Numbered from the stretch's first letter, positions 8,444 through 17,997 are shown. The stretch: DNA of 64,000 nucleotides from an uncultured Oscillospiraceae bacterium (GCA_910588625.1 CAJUQN010000006.1:7690-71689), one strand, 5' to 3'. Notes: generated by a model not told the origin, from the sequence alone. Program-made: numbers and translations.

Positions 8444-9526
8444 TCACTTCTTGTCAAATTTGTCAAGCGTATCCCACACGCCCAGCATATACATGACGCC
8501 CAGCGCCCGGTCGTAGAGGCCGTAGCCCGGCCGGACGGTGCCCGGGCCCTCGTTCCACAGGTGGCGGCCATGGTCGGGCCGGATGTAGCCGTCGAAGCCG
8601 CAGTCGTGATAGGCTTTGAGGATGTCCAGGATGCCGGTATCGCCATCACAGTCCCGGTGGGACGCCTCGGAAAAGTCCCCGTTGGGGAAGTGCTTCACGT
8701 TGCGGATGTGGGCAAAGGCGATCCGGTCGCAGTGCTTTCGCACAATGTCCGCCACGTTGTTGTCCGGGTCGGCGTTGAGGCTTCCGGAGCACAGGGTCAG
8801 GCAGTTGTAGGGGTCGTCCACCATCGCTAGGAACTTGTCGATGGCCGCACCGCTGGTGAGGAGGCGGGGCAGGCCGAAGATGTCCCAGGGGGGATCGTCC
8901 ATGTGAACCGCCATCTTGATATCGCACTCATGGCAGGTGGGCATGATGGCCTCCAGGAAGTACTTGAAGTTGTCCCACAGCTTCTCCTTGGTGACGGGCT
9001 TGTACTTCTCAAACAGCTCGTCCAGCCTGGCCATCCGCTCCGGCTCCCAGCCGGGGAAGGTCATGTGGTACTTCTCCGTGAAGCCCATGACATAGTCCGC
9101 CATCTCTTTCGGGTCCTGTTTAATTTTCGCCGCCTCGTAATAGAGCGCCGTGGAGCCGTCCCCCACGGGGTGGAACAGGTCAGTGCGGGTCCAGTCGAAC
9201 ACCGGCATGAAGTTGTAGCAGATGACCTTGACGCCAAACCGGGCCAAATTTTTAATGGTCTGCTTGTAGTTCTCAATGTACTGGTCCCGGGTGGGCAGGC
9301 CGATCTTGATGTCATCGTGGACGTTGACGGACTCCACCACGTCCATGTTGAAACCATAGGGTTTGAGCTGCTGCTGGACTGCGGCGATTTCGCCAATCTC
9401 CCACACCTCGCCGGGCATCTTGTCGTGGAGCGCCCACACGATGCCCTCCACCCCGGGGATCTGCTTGATGTCGCTGAGCTTGATCTGGTCGTTGCCCTCG
9501 CCGTACCAGCGCCATGTCATTTTCAT
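8444..9526 (-). CDS. uxuA: Mannonate dehydratase
   Basis: 360 residues, the usual length for Gram-positive UxuA. It begins MKMTWRWYGEGND and has the TIM-barrel metal/catalytic region CYNFMPVFDWTRTDL, the His-rich MAVHMDDPPW, CSGSLNADPDNNV and FAHIRNVKH. The final YIRPDHGRH is typical of the family. It dehydrates D-mannonate to 2-keto-3-deoxy-D-gluconate in the cytoplasm using divalent metal. It starts behind AAGGAGGGATTTCCC. The order GPH symporter, uxuA, SDR on one strand forms a short uronate operon. No kdgK, kdgA or uxaC gene lies in the window, so the rest of the pathway must be elsewhere. Confidence 0.96.
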   Translation of the reverse strand: MKMTWRWYGEGNDQIKLSDIKQIPGVEGIVWALHDKMPGEVWEIGEIAAVQQQLKPYGFNMDVVESVNVHDDIKIGLPTRDQYIENYKQTIKNLARFGVKVICYNFMPVFDWTRTDLFHPVGDGSTALYYEAAKIKQDPKEMADYVMGFTEKYHMTFPGWEPERMARLDELFEKYKPVTKEKLWDNFKYFLEAIMPTCHECDIKMAVHMDDPPWDIFGLPRLLTSGAAIDKFLAMVDDPYNCLTLCSGSLNADPDNNVADIVRKHCDRIAFAHIRNVKHFPNGDFSEASHRDCDGDTGILDILKAYHDCGFDGYIRPDHGRHLWNEGPGTVRPGYGLYDRALGVMYMLGVWDTLDKFDKK

Positions 9527-9542
9527 GGGAAATCCCTCCTTA

Positions 9543-11093
9543 TTACGCTGTTTTCACGCTTTCGTCCGTGATCTCCGCCATGGCCCGCTCCAGGCTCATG
9601 CCGCCCGCCACGGCCTCCTTCCGGGCGGCGTTCACCGCCTGGATGGTCTTAACCCGCTCGCCGTCCAGCTCGTAGCCCTTCATAGACCAGAGGGTCAGCG
9701 CCCAGGCCACCATGGGGATCACGCAGAACAGCACGATCACCACCACGTTCATGCCGGGGGTGTAAGGGGTGGACTTGGTGGGCAGGGACTCCAGCCCGAT
9801 CGCGGTGCAGGCCACGCCCACCACCGTGGCGGACAGGGAGGACACCAGCTTGTCCACCAGGGAGAACAGGGTGCCCATGATGCCGGGGATGAACTTGCCA
9901 GAGCGGTAGGTCTCATAGTCGGCGCAGTCCGCCACCATGGGTATGGGCATGTCGGCGGTGGCGTAGTAGGCCCCGTAGCCTACCCCGAAGAGCAGGATGA
10001 ACAGCACAGTGTACAGGTTCAGAGACAGGCCGTTTTCTCCCATGATGGAGAAGGTGCGGCTGGGGTCGCCCTGCTTCCACATCAGCAGGATGGCCAGCAC
10101 CCCGATGTAGCACACGAAGGCCACCGCCACGTAGCGGGTGAGGGACGCCTTCTGTCCCTTCTTCTGGGAGGTGCGCACGGTGAGCAGGAAGAAGGGCACC
10201 GCGAACACATAGCCCAGCACCATCATGGGCAGGTACAGCCCGTCGTAATCGCCCATCATGCACTGGTACAGCATGATCAAAACAGACACGTTGGTGGCGA
10301 TGGACAGGGCCAGCTTGCAGCCGCCGCCCGCCACCATCAGCCGCTGGAGGGGCTTGTTGGCCTTGATGATCTGGACGTACTCGCTGACCTTCACCTTCTC
10401 CTGCTTGCCGCCGCCCAGGCCGAAGTACTTGGGCTGGTCCTTCTCCCAGATGCCGATGATGGCCAGGATGGTGAGGGCCACGGACACCCCGATGCCGATG
10501 GGGGTCATGATGGCAAACCAGCTCTGATTGAAATCTCCCGCGAACTCGGGCCGGGCCATGATGGGGCCCAGGAACTGCATGACGCCCATGCCCGCCAGGG
10601 AGCCCACCGTGTTGAAGATGGTGAACAGAGGGCGCTGCTTGGGGTCGTTGGTGAGCACCGCCTGGGCCGCGCGGGTGACGGAGGTCTGGAAGGTGTAGCC
10701 GATGACCCACACGGCGTACAGCCCCACGAACAGCACGTAGCGCAGCCACATCATGGAGGCGGGGACGAAGGGGGTCAGCACGTACAGGCAGACCACCGAC
10801 ACCGCCATGATGATGGAGCCGATGACCATGAAGGGCCGGAATTTGCCGAACCTTCCGTTGGTCTTGTCCATCAGCGCCCCGATGATGGGGTCTGTGACGG
10901 CGTCGAACAGCCGCATACCCGTCACCATCACCGAGGCAAAGGTGATGGCGATGCCCAGCACGGCGCTGCCGAAGGTGGCGATATAGGACAGGATGAGGAC
11001 GTAATACACGTTGGTGGCGCCGTTGTTCAGGGGGAACAGCACCAGTTGATATGGTTTGGCCCGGTTCAGGCCGGTGGTGGGCTCTTGACTCAT
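9543..11093 (-). CDS. GPH-family glycoside/hexuronide:cation symporter
   Basis: About 516 residues with 12 hydrophobic segments, starting at ATG 11093 behind GGAGGAGAG. It carries GPH landmarks: the early FDAVTDPIIGALMDKT loop (the D-x-x-x-D-P motif) and GRFGKFRPFMVIG in the first cytoplasmic loop. A second half resembles the first. Relatives import pentosides, beta-galactosides or glucuronides with Na+ or H+. With a GH2 enzyme upstream and uxuA downstream, import of a glucuronide or similar uronide is the best guess. Confidence 0.9.
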   Translation of the reverse strand: MSQEPTTGLNRAKPYQLVLFPLNNGATNVYYVLILSYIATFGSAVLGIAITFASVMVTGMRLFDAVTDPIIGALMDKTNGRFGKFRPFMVIGSIIMAVSVVCLYVLTPFVPASMMWLRYVLFVGLYAVWVIGYTFQTSVTRAAQAVLTNDPKQRPLFTIFNTVGSLAGMGVMQFLGPIMARPEFAGDFNQSWFAIMTPIGIGVSVALTILAIIGIWEKDQPKYFGLGGGKQEKVKVSEYVQIIKANKPLQRLMVAGGGCKLALSIATNVSVLIMLYQCMMGDYDGLYLPMMVLGYVFAVPFFLLTVRTSQKKGQKASLTRYVAVAFVCYIGVLAILLMWKQGDPSRTFSIMGENGLSLNLYTVLFILLFGVGYGAYYATADMPIPMVADCADYETYRSGKFIPGIMGTLFSLVDKLVSSLSATVVGVACTAIGLESLPTKSTPYTPGMNVVVIVLFCVIPMVAWALTLWSMKGYELDGERVKTIQAVNAARKEAVAGGMSLERAMAEITDESVKTA

Positions 11094-11227
11094 GGACTCT
11101 CCTCCTCTAATGTTGTTGCGCTTCCTTGTCACGCTCGCGTTGGGCGCATGGCCGGGTCGCTGTCTCGCCTTTGGCTCGGTCGGCGTTAGACGTGTGCCAC
11201 CGGCACACAACGCCCCTCCGACTCGAA

Positions 11228-11262
11228 CAAAACCCGCCGCTCTCCGGCGGCTGGGCTTTTGT
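11228..11262 (-). terminator. Probable terminator downstream of GH2
   Basis: CCGCCG/CGGCGG stem with flanking complementary CAAAA...TTTTG arms. On the minus strand it runs into GGGTTTTGTT. The rest of the 213-bp spacer up to the symporter holds a further small GTGTGCC/GGCACAC dyad near 11190. Confidence 0.5.
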
Positions 11263-11306
11263 TCTCGCTTCAGTCCAAGCTCCCCTATGCGCCTACGTTC
11301 GCGCTT

Positions 11307-13232
11307 CTACACCCAGTTCGCGCTGTTGGAGCTTTTCCCCTGGAGCTTATAGGCCGGGTTGGGGGTATCCACATACCGGATGGCGCACTGGTCGGTGAGC
11401 GCGCCGGAGACGGCCTTCAACTCCACCTTGCCCTCCAGCGGCACCTGGAAGGTGAACACCTTGTCGCCGGATTTCTCCTCGACGAGCTTCCCGTTGGCGT
11501 ACAGCGAAACTTTCTTCTGGTTGGAGTACACCTTCACCGTGGTCACCGCCTCGGGACGGTCCACGTACCGCCGTCCGCAGATGTGGACGAAGGGCTCGTC
11601 GCTCCACCAGGCTTTATAGATGTAGAAACTGTCCTTTTTCGTCTTGCGGTCGAAGGTGACGATCCCCTTGTGGTTCATCCCCGGCTCACCCCCCTGGTCC
11701 CGGGCGTCGGCGGCGAAGTCGAACATGTTCCACAGGTGGGTGGCCCACAGGTAGGGGTGCTTGGCGAAGCACTCCAGCATATACTCGTTGTACACGCATT
11801 GGTACTCCTCCGTGTGGTCCCCCCGCTTTGGCTTGGAGGAGTGGAGGTTAGGCATGGCCTCGCAGCCGTACTCCGAGTAACCCAGGGGGCGCTTGGGATA
11901 GCGCAGGTGGAAGAAGCCCATCCACAGATCGTTCAAAAACAGCCCCGGCACGTACCAGCCCAGGTACAGGTTCCAGCTCACCACGTCGGTGATGTGGGCG
12001 GACTTATTGAAGGGCCCGCACATGGCGTAGCAGGCCAGGGTGGTGAGGCGGGTGGGGTCCAGCTCGTGATAGAGGTCGTTCAAGACCCGGTGGTTGTCCA
12101 GCATGTCCGCCTTGTCCTTGGTGGAGATGGTGATCTCGTTGGATACCCCCCACACCACGATGGAGGGGTGGTTATAGTTCTGGATCACCAGCTCCTTGGC
12201 CTGGGAGATCGTATTCTCCCGGCCGTTGGGCATGTGCTCCGAGATATAGGGGATCTCCGCCCACACCACCATGCCGTACTGGTCGCAGAGATCGTAGAAA
12301 TACTGGTCGTGCTGGTAGTGGGCCAGCCGGATGGTGTTGGCCCCCAGCTCCCGGATCATGGCCATGTCGGTGTCGTGGTGCTCCCGGGTGATGGCGTTGC
12401 CGATGCCCTTCCAGTCCTGGTGGCGGCTGACGCCGTGGAGGGGATAGGGCTTCCCGTTGAGGAAGAAGCCCTGGGCGGGGTCCACGAAGAAGTCCCGGAC
12501 GCCGAACCTCGCGCTGACCTGGTCCACCTCCCTGCCGTCCACGGTGAGGGTGGCGGTGGCGGTGTAGAGATAGGGGTCTTTCACGCCATCCCAGAGGCGG
12601 ACGTTGGGCAGGGACAGCTTGACGCTGGCCAGATCGGCGGCGGCGACCTCTTTTCCCTCTGCGTCCTGGATGGCGATGTGGACCTGGCCCTCCTCGCAGT
12701 TCCGCCAGGTGTCCACCACCACCTCGCCCCGGGTGTAGTTGTCCACCGGCTTGGCGGTGACCTTGAGGCCCGAGCCGCCGAAGTGATCCAGATCAAAATG
12801 GCGCTTGTGGACGACGATGAGGCTAACGTCCCGGTAGATGCCGCCGTAGAAGGTGAAGTCCGCCTTCTGGGGGTACACCCGGTCGTTCCGGCTGTTGTCC
12901 GCGTGGACGGTGAGTTGATTTTCTTCCTTCAGCAGGTCCGTCACGTCCCAGCGGAAGGTGGAGTAGCCGCCGTCGTGGGTGCCGACTTCTGTCCCGTTCA
13001 GTTCCACTTTGGCGGAGGCGTTCACCCCCTGGAATTCCAGGTATACCCGCTGGTCCGGGCCAAAGTCCGGCCTGGGGAACGCCTTCTCGTACACGCAGGT
13101 CCCCCGCCAGTAGTCGTTGCCCCCGTCCTGGCCGTCCAGGTTATTCCAGGTGTGGGGCACGTCTATTGGGGTTGAAGAACCGTCTGGTCCAATAAAAACC
13201 CATCCTTTGTTCATGGATATTACTTTTCTCAT
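11307..13232 (-). CDS. GH2 glycoside hydrolase (beta-glucuronidase/beta-galactosidase type)
   Basis: About 641 residues, no signal peptide. It has the GH2 order: sugar-binding jelly roll (DVPHTWN, DYWRGTCVYEK), Ig-like domain, then TIM barrel with the acid/base Glu in VVWGVSNEI and the nucleophile Glu in YSEYGCEA. The family splits terminal beta-galactosides, beta-glucuronides or beta-mannosides. Near the end GMNHKGIVTFDRK contains an N-x-K triad as in glucuronidases, but related beta-galactosidases share this segment, so it does not settle substrate. Gene context (symporter, uxuA, fructuronate reductase) favours a glucuronide. ATG 13232 is preferred over ATG 13238 because GAGG sits 7 bases upstream. 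Confidence 0.9.
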   Translation of the reverse strand: MRKVISMNKGWVFIGPDGSSTPIDVPHTWNNLDGQDGGNDYWRGTCVYEKAFPRPDFGPDQRVYLEFQGVNASAKVELNGTEVGTHDGGYSTFRWDVTDLLKEENQLTVHADNSRNDRVYPQKADFTFYGGIYRDVSLIVVHKRHFDLDHFGGSGLKVTAKPVDNYTRGEVVVDTWRNCEEGQVHIAIQDAEGKEVAAADLASVKLSLPNVRLWDGVKDPYLYTATATLTVDGREVDQVSARFGVRDFFVDPAQGFFLNGKPYPLHGVSRHQDWKGIGNAITREHHDTDMAMIRELGANTIRLAHYQHDQYFYDLCDQYGMVVWAEIPYISEHMPNGRENTISQAKELVIQNYNHPSIVVWGVSNEITISTKDKADMLDNHRVLNDLYHELDPTRLTTLACYAMCGPFNKSAHITDVVSWNLYLGWYVPGLFLNDLWMGFFHLRYPKRPLGYSEYGCEAMPNLHSSKPKRGDHTEEYQCVYNEYMLECFAKHPYLWATHLWNMFDFAADARDQGGEPGMNHKGIVTFDRKTKKDSFYIYKAWWSDEPFVHICGRRYVDRPEAVTTVKVYSNQKKVSLYANGKLVEEKSGDKVFTFQVPLEGKVELKAVSGALTDQCAIRYVDTPNPAYKLQGKSSNSANWV

Positions 13233-13258
13233 GGTCATTCCTCACAGACTTCATTAAA

Positions 13259-13297
13259 ATGGCGGCGGTAGGACCTGGCAGTCCTGCCGCCGCCATT
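13259..13297 (-). terminator. Terminator between GH3 and GH2
   Basis: Long stem ATGGCGGCGGTAGGAC/GTCCTGCCGCCGCCAT with one mismatch and a 6-nt loop, followed on the minus strand by TTTTAATG. It ends the GH3 transcript. Confidence 0.85.
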
Positions 13298-13309
13298 CAG
13301 CGCATAGGA

Positions 13310-16300
13310 TTAGGATTCTGTTGTCATCGTGTCTTTTTTGCTTTTCTTCACCGTCTTAACCAGCATGAAGATGGAGCCGGCGGCCAGCACACCGAAGGCC
13401 ACATCGGCGGCAACCAGGGCGTTCTTCCACCAGGGGCGGATCTCAATGACTTGCATATTGGCGCTGACGCCGTTCATGGCGTTGGAGTTGGCCACGGTGT
13501 ACAGGATGTGCTTGGTGGCCGCCTTCATGGCGGTGACTACGGCGGGGTCGTCCTTGTACTCCATGAGCTTGCTGGTCCACTTGGTGGAATCGTTGCAGTC
13601 CCAGGCGTCGCCACCGGCCATAACGCCGTTGACCACGTCCATGTAGTTGTTACTGTTGGAGAAGTCGGTGAGGGCGAAACCGGGCATACCCCACTCACCC
13701 CGGAGGATGCCGGTGAGCAGGCCCTTGTCACCGCCAGCCCAGGTGCAGCCCATGCGGTTGAAGGAGGTCATGACGGAGTAAGCGCCGGACTCCACCACAG
13801 GGTACTCAAAGGCCTGGAGGTAGATTTCCCGTGCGGCCTGTTCATTAGTCCAGACGGAGATACCGTCCCGGGCGGTCTCCTGGTCGTTGAGGGCGAAGTG
13901 CTTCATGTAAACGTACACGCCTTTGGACTGGATACCAGCCACCTCGGCGGCGCAGGTCTTGCCGGAGATGAAGGGGTCCTCGGAGTAATACTCAAAGTTG
14001 CGCCCGCTGTAGGGGGTGCGGTGGATGTTTACCCCGGGGCCGTAGATGCCGGAATAGGCTTTGCCATTGGCCAGCAGGCAGTCGTTGCCCACGGAGCGGC
14101 CCATGCTCTCGGCGATTTCCGGGTCAAAGGTGGCAGCCAGCAGATCCTCGGAGGTGTAGCTGGTGGAGGAGCCGCCGCCGGTGAGGGTGGCCGTGATGCC
14201 CTGGGGGCCGTTCTCGTCCTTGGTGGCGGGCTTGCCCACGCTGGCCACGGGGGCGGTGGCGTGGTAGGCCTGGCCGATGAGCTTGGCCATCTCGTTGAAG
14301 GTCACCTGATCCACCAGGTCATCCCAGGTGTAACTCTGACCGTCGACCTCTACTGTGCCATCGATCGGCACACCGATGAACTGGGCCAGCATCAGTTTCC
14401 CCTCTTTGCCCACAGCGGGCATGGTGCCGGAGGTGTTCTTCTGGTACAGGGCGTTCATCTCCGCCACCATATCGTCGGAGGCCGCCAGCTGGAAAGCCGC
14501 CTTATAGCTGGTGGGGGTGATGTTGGCCTTGGGGAAGGTCCCCTCCCAGTCGGAACGGGTCAGGTAGACGATGCCGCCGCTGTTATCGCCCTCCCGGCGG
14601 TTCAGGTCGGCGTGGTCCAGCTGGTTGACAATCTCCGCGCCGGTAGCGGAGGACACTGCGAACACCTCATTGTCCTGGGCCGCCACGGTGTGCTTGGCGG
14701 CAAACTCGGCCTTGCCCTCCACCGGAGCACCTTTGGCGGCCAGGATATTGTTCAGGGCCTCATGGGCACCGTTGCCGCAGGCGAAGTAATAGTCGCCCGC
14801 ATCCAGGATATAGGAGCCCACACCGTTGGCGTCATAGGTGCGCATCTCCTCTTTGGGCACATCCACGGTGAAGGTGACGGTCTGCCCGGCGGGCACGTCC
14901 TGCTTTTGGAAGCCCACCAGCTCCACTGCGGCCTTCTCGATGCCGTTGGCCTTGTCGTACTCGGTGTAGGGGGACTGCATATAGATCTCCACCACCTCGC
15001 GGCCATCCACGTCAGAGGTGTTGGTCACGTCCACAGTGATAGTGAACTTGTCCCCGTCCTCGGCCATGGCGTAGTTGGCGTACTCAAAGGTGCTGTAGCT
15101 CAGGCCGTGGCCGAAGGGGAAGGCCACAGTCTTGTCGTAGTTGAAATCACCCGCGTTGCCTTGACCCAGCACCACGTCCTCATACCGGGTCTCGTAGTAG
15201 CGGTAGCCGATGTAGATGCCCTCCTGGTAAGCCACATAATACTCGTTGTTGGTGCCTTTGAAAGCCAGGCCTTTGGCCGCAGCATTGGTGTAACTGGTGG
15301 CGTGGGCGTTCTGGATGGCGGGGGAGGTCAGATTGTCATAGCAGTAGGTGTCCACCAGCTTGCCGGAGGGGTTCACCGTGCCATTGAGCAGGTCGCCGAT
15401 GGCGTTGATGCCGCTCTGGCCAACCTCGCCTACCCAGAGGCAGGCGTCCACGCCGTAGTCGGTACCGCACACGTCGGGGTTCAGGAAGTCCATCTCCACC
15501 GCGTTGGCCACATTGAGCAGGACGATGATCTTCTTCAGATCGCCGCTCTGCTTGAGCTCGGCCAGCTTGCCCAGCAGGTCCTGCTCCTCCTTGGAGAGCT
15601 GGAGAATGTTGCCGTTGCCGTCCCCGGCGCTGTGCCAGGGAAGGTCCGCGCCCTCGCCGCACACACGGGAGATCACAAAGATGGCGGCATCGCCGTACTC
15701 TTTGACGCTGTTCCACTCCCCGCTGCCGTAGGCGCTCAGAGGGACCTCGTTGGTGGTGTACTCGGAGTTGTCAAAAATGTAGTTGTTCAGGCTGCCGGAC
15801 GCCTGGGTGCGGCCATAGTCCTTGCCCGCGCCCTCGGTGTAGAAGGACCACATGGTGGGGTTGACGGAGAAGCCGTCGTCCTCCAGGGCCTGCTTCAGGG
15901 TCTTGGCATTGTCGGTTTTCATCCCGCCGGAGCCGGTGCCGCCGTAGACAAACCGGGCGGAGTTGATGCTGGCCAGGGTGATCTTCGCGCCGGAGGCCAG
16001 GGGCAGGGCATTGTCCCGGTTCAACATCAGGACGGAGCCCCCCGCTACGATGCTCTCCACGACCTGCTCACCCTGCTTCACCTGCTCGTCGCTGGTGAAG
16101 TCCGCCTCAAACCAGGTCTTGCCTTCGTCGCCGATGGTCTTGGAGCTCTCCGTCCCCAGCACCATGTTGATGATGCCCTCATAGTTGTTGGCGATGGGGG
16201 TAGCCACCACGAACAGGATGAAGAACAGGGTAAATACGATGGACAGCGCGGTCCAGAGACCTTTGCCCTTCACCTTTGCCTTCGGTTTGGCTGTCCCTTT

Positions 16301-16318
16301 TTCCTTTTTGCCCTTCAC
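13310..16318 (-). CDS. Membrane-anchored GH3 beta-glucosidase with permuted domain order
   Basis: 1002 residues, GTG start behind AGGAGG. It has a Lys-rich N-terminus and TM helix (~21-43, LWTALSIVFTLFFILFVV). Next comes the domain normally C-terminal in GH3 (GGSVLMLNRDNALPL, GGTGSG), then an Fn3-like domain (FPFGHGLSYSTF). Only then comes the TIM-barrel domain that normally stands first (GKPATKDENGPQG, GPGVNIHRTPYSGRNFEY, YMKHFALNDQE, GFALTDFSN with the presumptive nucleophile Asp). A second TM helix near 965-987 and a KKSKKD tail end the protein. The catalytic domain is thus outside the membrane, held at both ends. It probably releases glucose or related sugars from beta-glycosides. Confidence 0.92.
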   Translation of the reverse strand: MKGKKEKGTAKPKAKVKGKGLWTALSIVFTLFFILFVVATPIANNYEGIINMVLGTESSKTIGDEGKTWFEADFTSDEQVKQGEQVVESIVAGGSVLMLNRDNALPLASGAKITLASINSARFVYGGTGSGGMKTDNAKTLKQALEDDGFSVNPTMWSFYTEGAGKDYGRTQASGSLNNYIFDNSEYTTNEVPLSAYGSGEWNSVKEYGDAAIFVISRVCGEGADLPWHSAGDGNGNILQLSKEEQDLLGKLAELKQSGDLKKIIVLLNVANAVEMDFLNPDVCGTDYGVDACLWVGEVGQSGINAIGDLLNGTVNPSGKLVDTYCYDNLTSPAIQNAHATSYTNAAAKGLAFKGTNNEYYVAYQEGIYIGYRYYETRYEDVVLGQGNAGDFNYDKTVAFPFGHGLSYSTFEYANYAMAEDGDKFTITVDVTNTSDVDGREVVEIYMQSPYTEYDKANGIEKAAVELVGFQKQDVPAGQTVTFTVDVPKEEMRTYDANGVGSYILDAGDYYFACGNGAHEALNNILAAKGAPVEGKAEFAAKHTVAAQDNEVFAVSSATGAEIVNQLDHADLNRREGDNSGGIVYLTRSDWEGTFPKANITPTSYKAAFQLAASDDMVAEMNALYQKNTSGTMPAVGKEGKLMLAQFIGVPIDGTVEVDGQSYTWDDLVDQVTFNEMAKLIGQAYHATAPVASVGKPATKDENGPQGITATLTGGGSSTSYTSEDLLAATFDPEIAESMGRSVGNDCLLANGKAYSGIYGPGVNIHRTPYSGRNFEYYSEDPFISGKTCAAEVAGIQSKGVYVYMKHFALNDQETARDGISVWTNEQAAREIYLQAFEYPVVESGAYSVMTSFNRMGCTWAGGDKGLLTGILRGEWGMPGFALTDFSNSNNYMDVVNGVMAGGDAWDCNDSTKWTSKLMEYKDDPAVVTAMKAATKHILYTVANSNAMNGVSANMQVIEIRPWWKNALVAADVAFGVLAAGSIFMLVKTVKKSKKDTMTTES

Positions 16319-16344
16319 TGTCAGTTCCTCCTTTTCTAAAACCG

Positions 16345-16380
16345 GATCGGGGCCGCTGCCTCATGCAGCAGCCCCGACCT
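16345..16380 (-). terminator. Terminator downstream of the lipoprotein gene
   Basis: CGGGG-cc-GCTGC/GCAGC-ag-CCCCG stem with a CTCAT loop. On the minus strand the arm extends into GATCCGGTTTT. It lies between the lipoprotein stop and the GH3 start, so GH3 probably has its own promoter. Confidence 0.7.
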
Positions 16381-16414
16381 TTTAAGTATTGAGCCTGTAT
16401 GCGTTGATTTGAAA

Positions 16415-17023
16415 TCAGCCCGCCTCGGTCACCAGGGTGAGGGTGGGGATCTCCACGATCTTATAGCCCAGAGAGGTGTCCTCTGTATCCAGGGAGGGGT
16501 CCTCCACGGTGATGGTCACGGTCTCGGCGTACTTGCCCAGGAAGTCCTTGGCGGTCATGGAGCTGTTCTCGGGGTCCAGCAGCTCGGTCATGGCGTCGGT
16601 CCAGTTGGCGGTGTCGATGACGCAGTGGCCAGCAATGGCAGCGCGGCCATAGCCCTTCTCGTGCTGCTCCATAAAGATGCGCTCGGCAGGCTGGAGGGTC
16701 ACGTCCCGGTGGGTCTCCCAGCCATCGGCGCTCTCGCCCACGGAGCACTTGCCGGTGTAGACGATGGTGCGCAGGCCCTTGGTGCCCGCGTCCTCGGTGC
16801 CGAAGCGGTACTCCTGGAAAATCAGCTCATAGGAGTCCTCGCCGATGAGGCGCAGGGTGTAGACGTCGCTGTTGTACCAGCCGATATCGCCGATAAAGTA
16901 GGCCGAACCGGCGGTGAACTGCTTGGTCATCCCAGAGGAGCCGGAGGAGCCGCAGGCGGTGAGGGTGAGGGCCATCAGCATGACGGCCAGGGCAAGGGAC
17001 AGGGCTTTTGCAATTTTTTTCAT
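16415..17023 (-). CDS. Secreted lipoprotein of unknown function
   Basis: 202 residues from ATG 17023 behind GGAGGAAAAAAC. It has a lipoprotein signal peptide: KK, hydrophobic core ALSLALAVMLMALT and lipobox LTAC, followed by a Ser/Gly linker. The mature part is beta-rich (SYELIFQEYRFG, IVYTGKC) with no domain I recognise. It lies between a lipoprotein hydrolase and GH3 on the same strand, so an extracytoplasmic role beside sugar breakdown is plausible but unproven. Confidence 0.8.
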   Translation of the reverse strand: MKKIAKALSLALAVMLMALTLTACGSSGSSGMTKQFTAGSAYFIGDIGWYNSDVYTLRLIGEDSYELIFQEYRFGTEDAGTKGLRTIVYTGKCSVGESADGWETHRDVTLQPAERIFMEQHEKGYGRAAIAGHCVIDTANWTDAMTELLDPENSSMTAKDFLGKYAETVTITVEDPSLDTEDTSLGYKIVEIPTLTLVTEAG

Positions 17024-17067
17024 TGTTTTTTCCTCCATTTTTCTCGGCATCCTATGCCGTTGGTCAA

Positions 17068-17949
17068 TTAGTTGGTGTGGGCCTGAAGGAACTCCACCAG
17101 GTAGCCGTTGGACTCCCGCAGGGGCTTGCCCTGGAAGCCGTGTCCGGCGCCCTTGATGACCTTCAGCTCCGCGTGCTCATAGACCTCCACGGCCCGCTCG
17201 GAGTAGGACAGGTCCACCAGGTCGTCCTTGTCGCCGTGGCAAATCAGCACATCGCCCTTGTAGCCGCCGATCACATCGTAGATGTCGAAGGACATGGCGT
17301 CCTGGCTGTAGATGGCGCCCAGAGTGTTGTTCATCAGGGACTCGGTCTCAGGGATGTTCTCAATGGAGCCGTGGCGCTCCCAGCAGTCGTCCTGAAGGGC
17401 GTAGGCGGGGAACAGGAGCATCAGGGCCTTGACGTCATCGGGCCGTTTGGCGGCCACGTAGGAGGACACGAACCCGCCCTGGCTGGCCCCCAGGAGGAAG
17501 AAATTGCTGCCGTCTATGTAGTCCAGGGCCAGCATCCCGTCCATGACGGCGTTCAGGTCCTCCGCCTCGGTGAGCACGCTCATCTCTGTCATCTCTCCGT
17601 CGGACTTGGAACCCCGGCCTCCGCCGCAGAAATCAAACACCACTGCGGCATAACCGTTTCCGGCGAACAGCTCTGCCCGGCTCACGTTGTCCTCAGAGGA
17701 CCCGGCGAAACCGTGGCTGATGACCACGGCGGGATACTTGTCCTTTTCCTCCGCAGGCAGGAACATCTTGGCGTAGATTTTCTTCTCGCCGTTCTGGAAC
17801 CACATCTCCTCGCTTCGCGGCGGCGGAGTGGGCTCCGCCGAGGGGGCCGTGCTGGGCTTGGCGGTGGCGGCGGAAGGCCCGCCGGAGCACCCGGCCAATA
17901 GACTGAACAGGAGCAGGAACGCAAGAAACAGTGCTGGTACTTTTTTCAT
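17068..17949 (-). CDS. Alpha/beta-hydrolase lipoprotein
   Basis: About 293 residues. ATG 17949 has GGAGGG 8 bases upstream (the ATG 6 bases earlier is too close). The signal peptide ends at lipobox LLAGC. The hydrolase fold is shown by the oxyanion strand VVISHGFAGS, the nucleophile elbow LLGASQGGF (G-x-S-x-G), the Asp in GDKDDLVDLS and the His in KGAGHGFQG. This is the dienelactone-hydrolase/BD-FAE-like esterase class. As a lipoprotein it would act outside the membrane, perhaps removing acyl groups from plant glycans ahead of the GH enzymes. Confidence 0.87.
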   Translation of the reverse strand: MKKVPALFLAFLLLFSLLAGCSGGPSAATAKPSTAPSAEPTPPPRSEEMWFQNGEKKIYAKMFLPAEEKDKYPAVVISHGFAGSSEDNVSRAELFAGNGYAAVVFDFCGGGRGSKSDGEMTEMSVLTEAEDLNAVMDGMLALDYIDGSNFFLLGASQGGFVSSYVAAKRPDDVKALMLLFPAYALQDDCWERHGSIENIPETESLMNNTLGAIYSQDAMSFDIYDVIGGYKGDVLICHGDKDDLVDLSYSERAVEVYEHAELKVIKGAGHGFQGKPLRESNGYLVEFLQAHTN

Positions 17950-17997
17950 TTTCATCCCTCCATAAGCTGTTTGATATGTGCAAAATAGCAAAAAAAA

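Noticed and set aside
11307..13232. Assigning the GH2 firmly as beta-glucuronidase from its N-x-K motif
   Set aside because: The motif segment (GMNHKG) is also found in GH2 beta-galactosidases, so only the gene context supports glucuronide.
13259..16339. A 1026-codon open frame on the plus strand opposite the GH3 gene
   Set aside because: It is a GC-driven antisense frame rich in Gly, Val and His. The minus strand has clear GH3 motifs and a good ribosome-binding site. The same applies to long antisense frames opposite the GH2, symporter, VirB4 and Cna-B genes.
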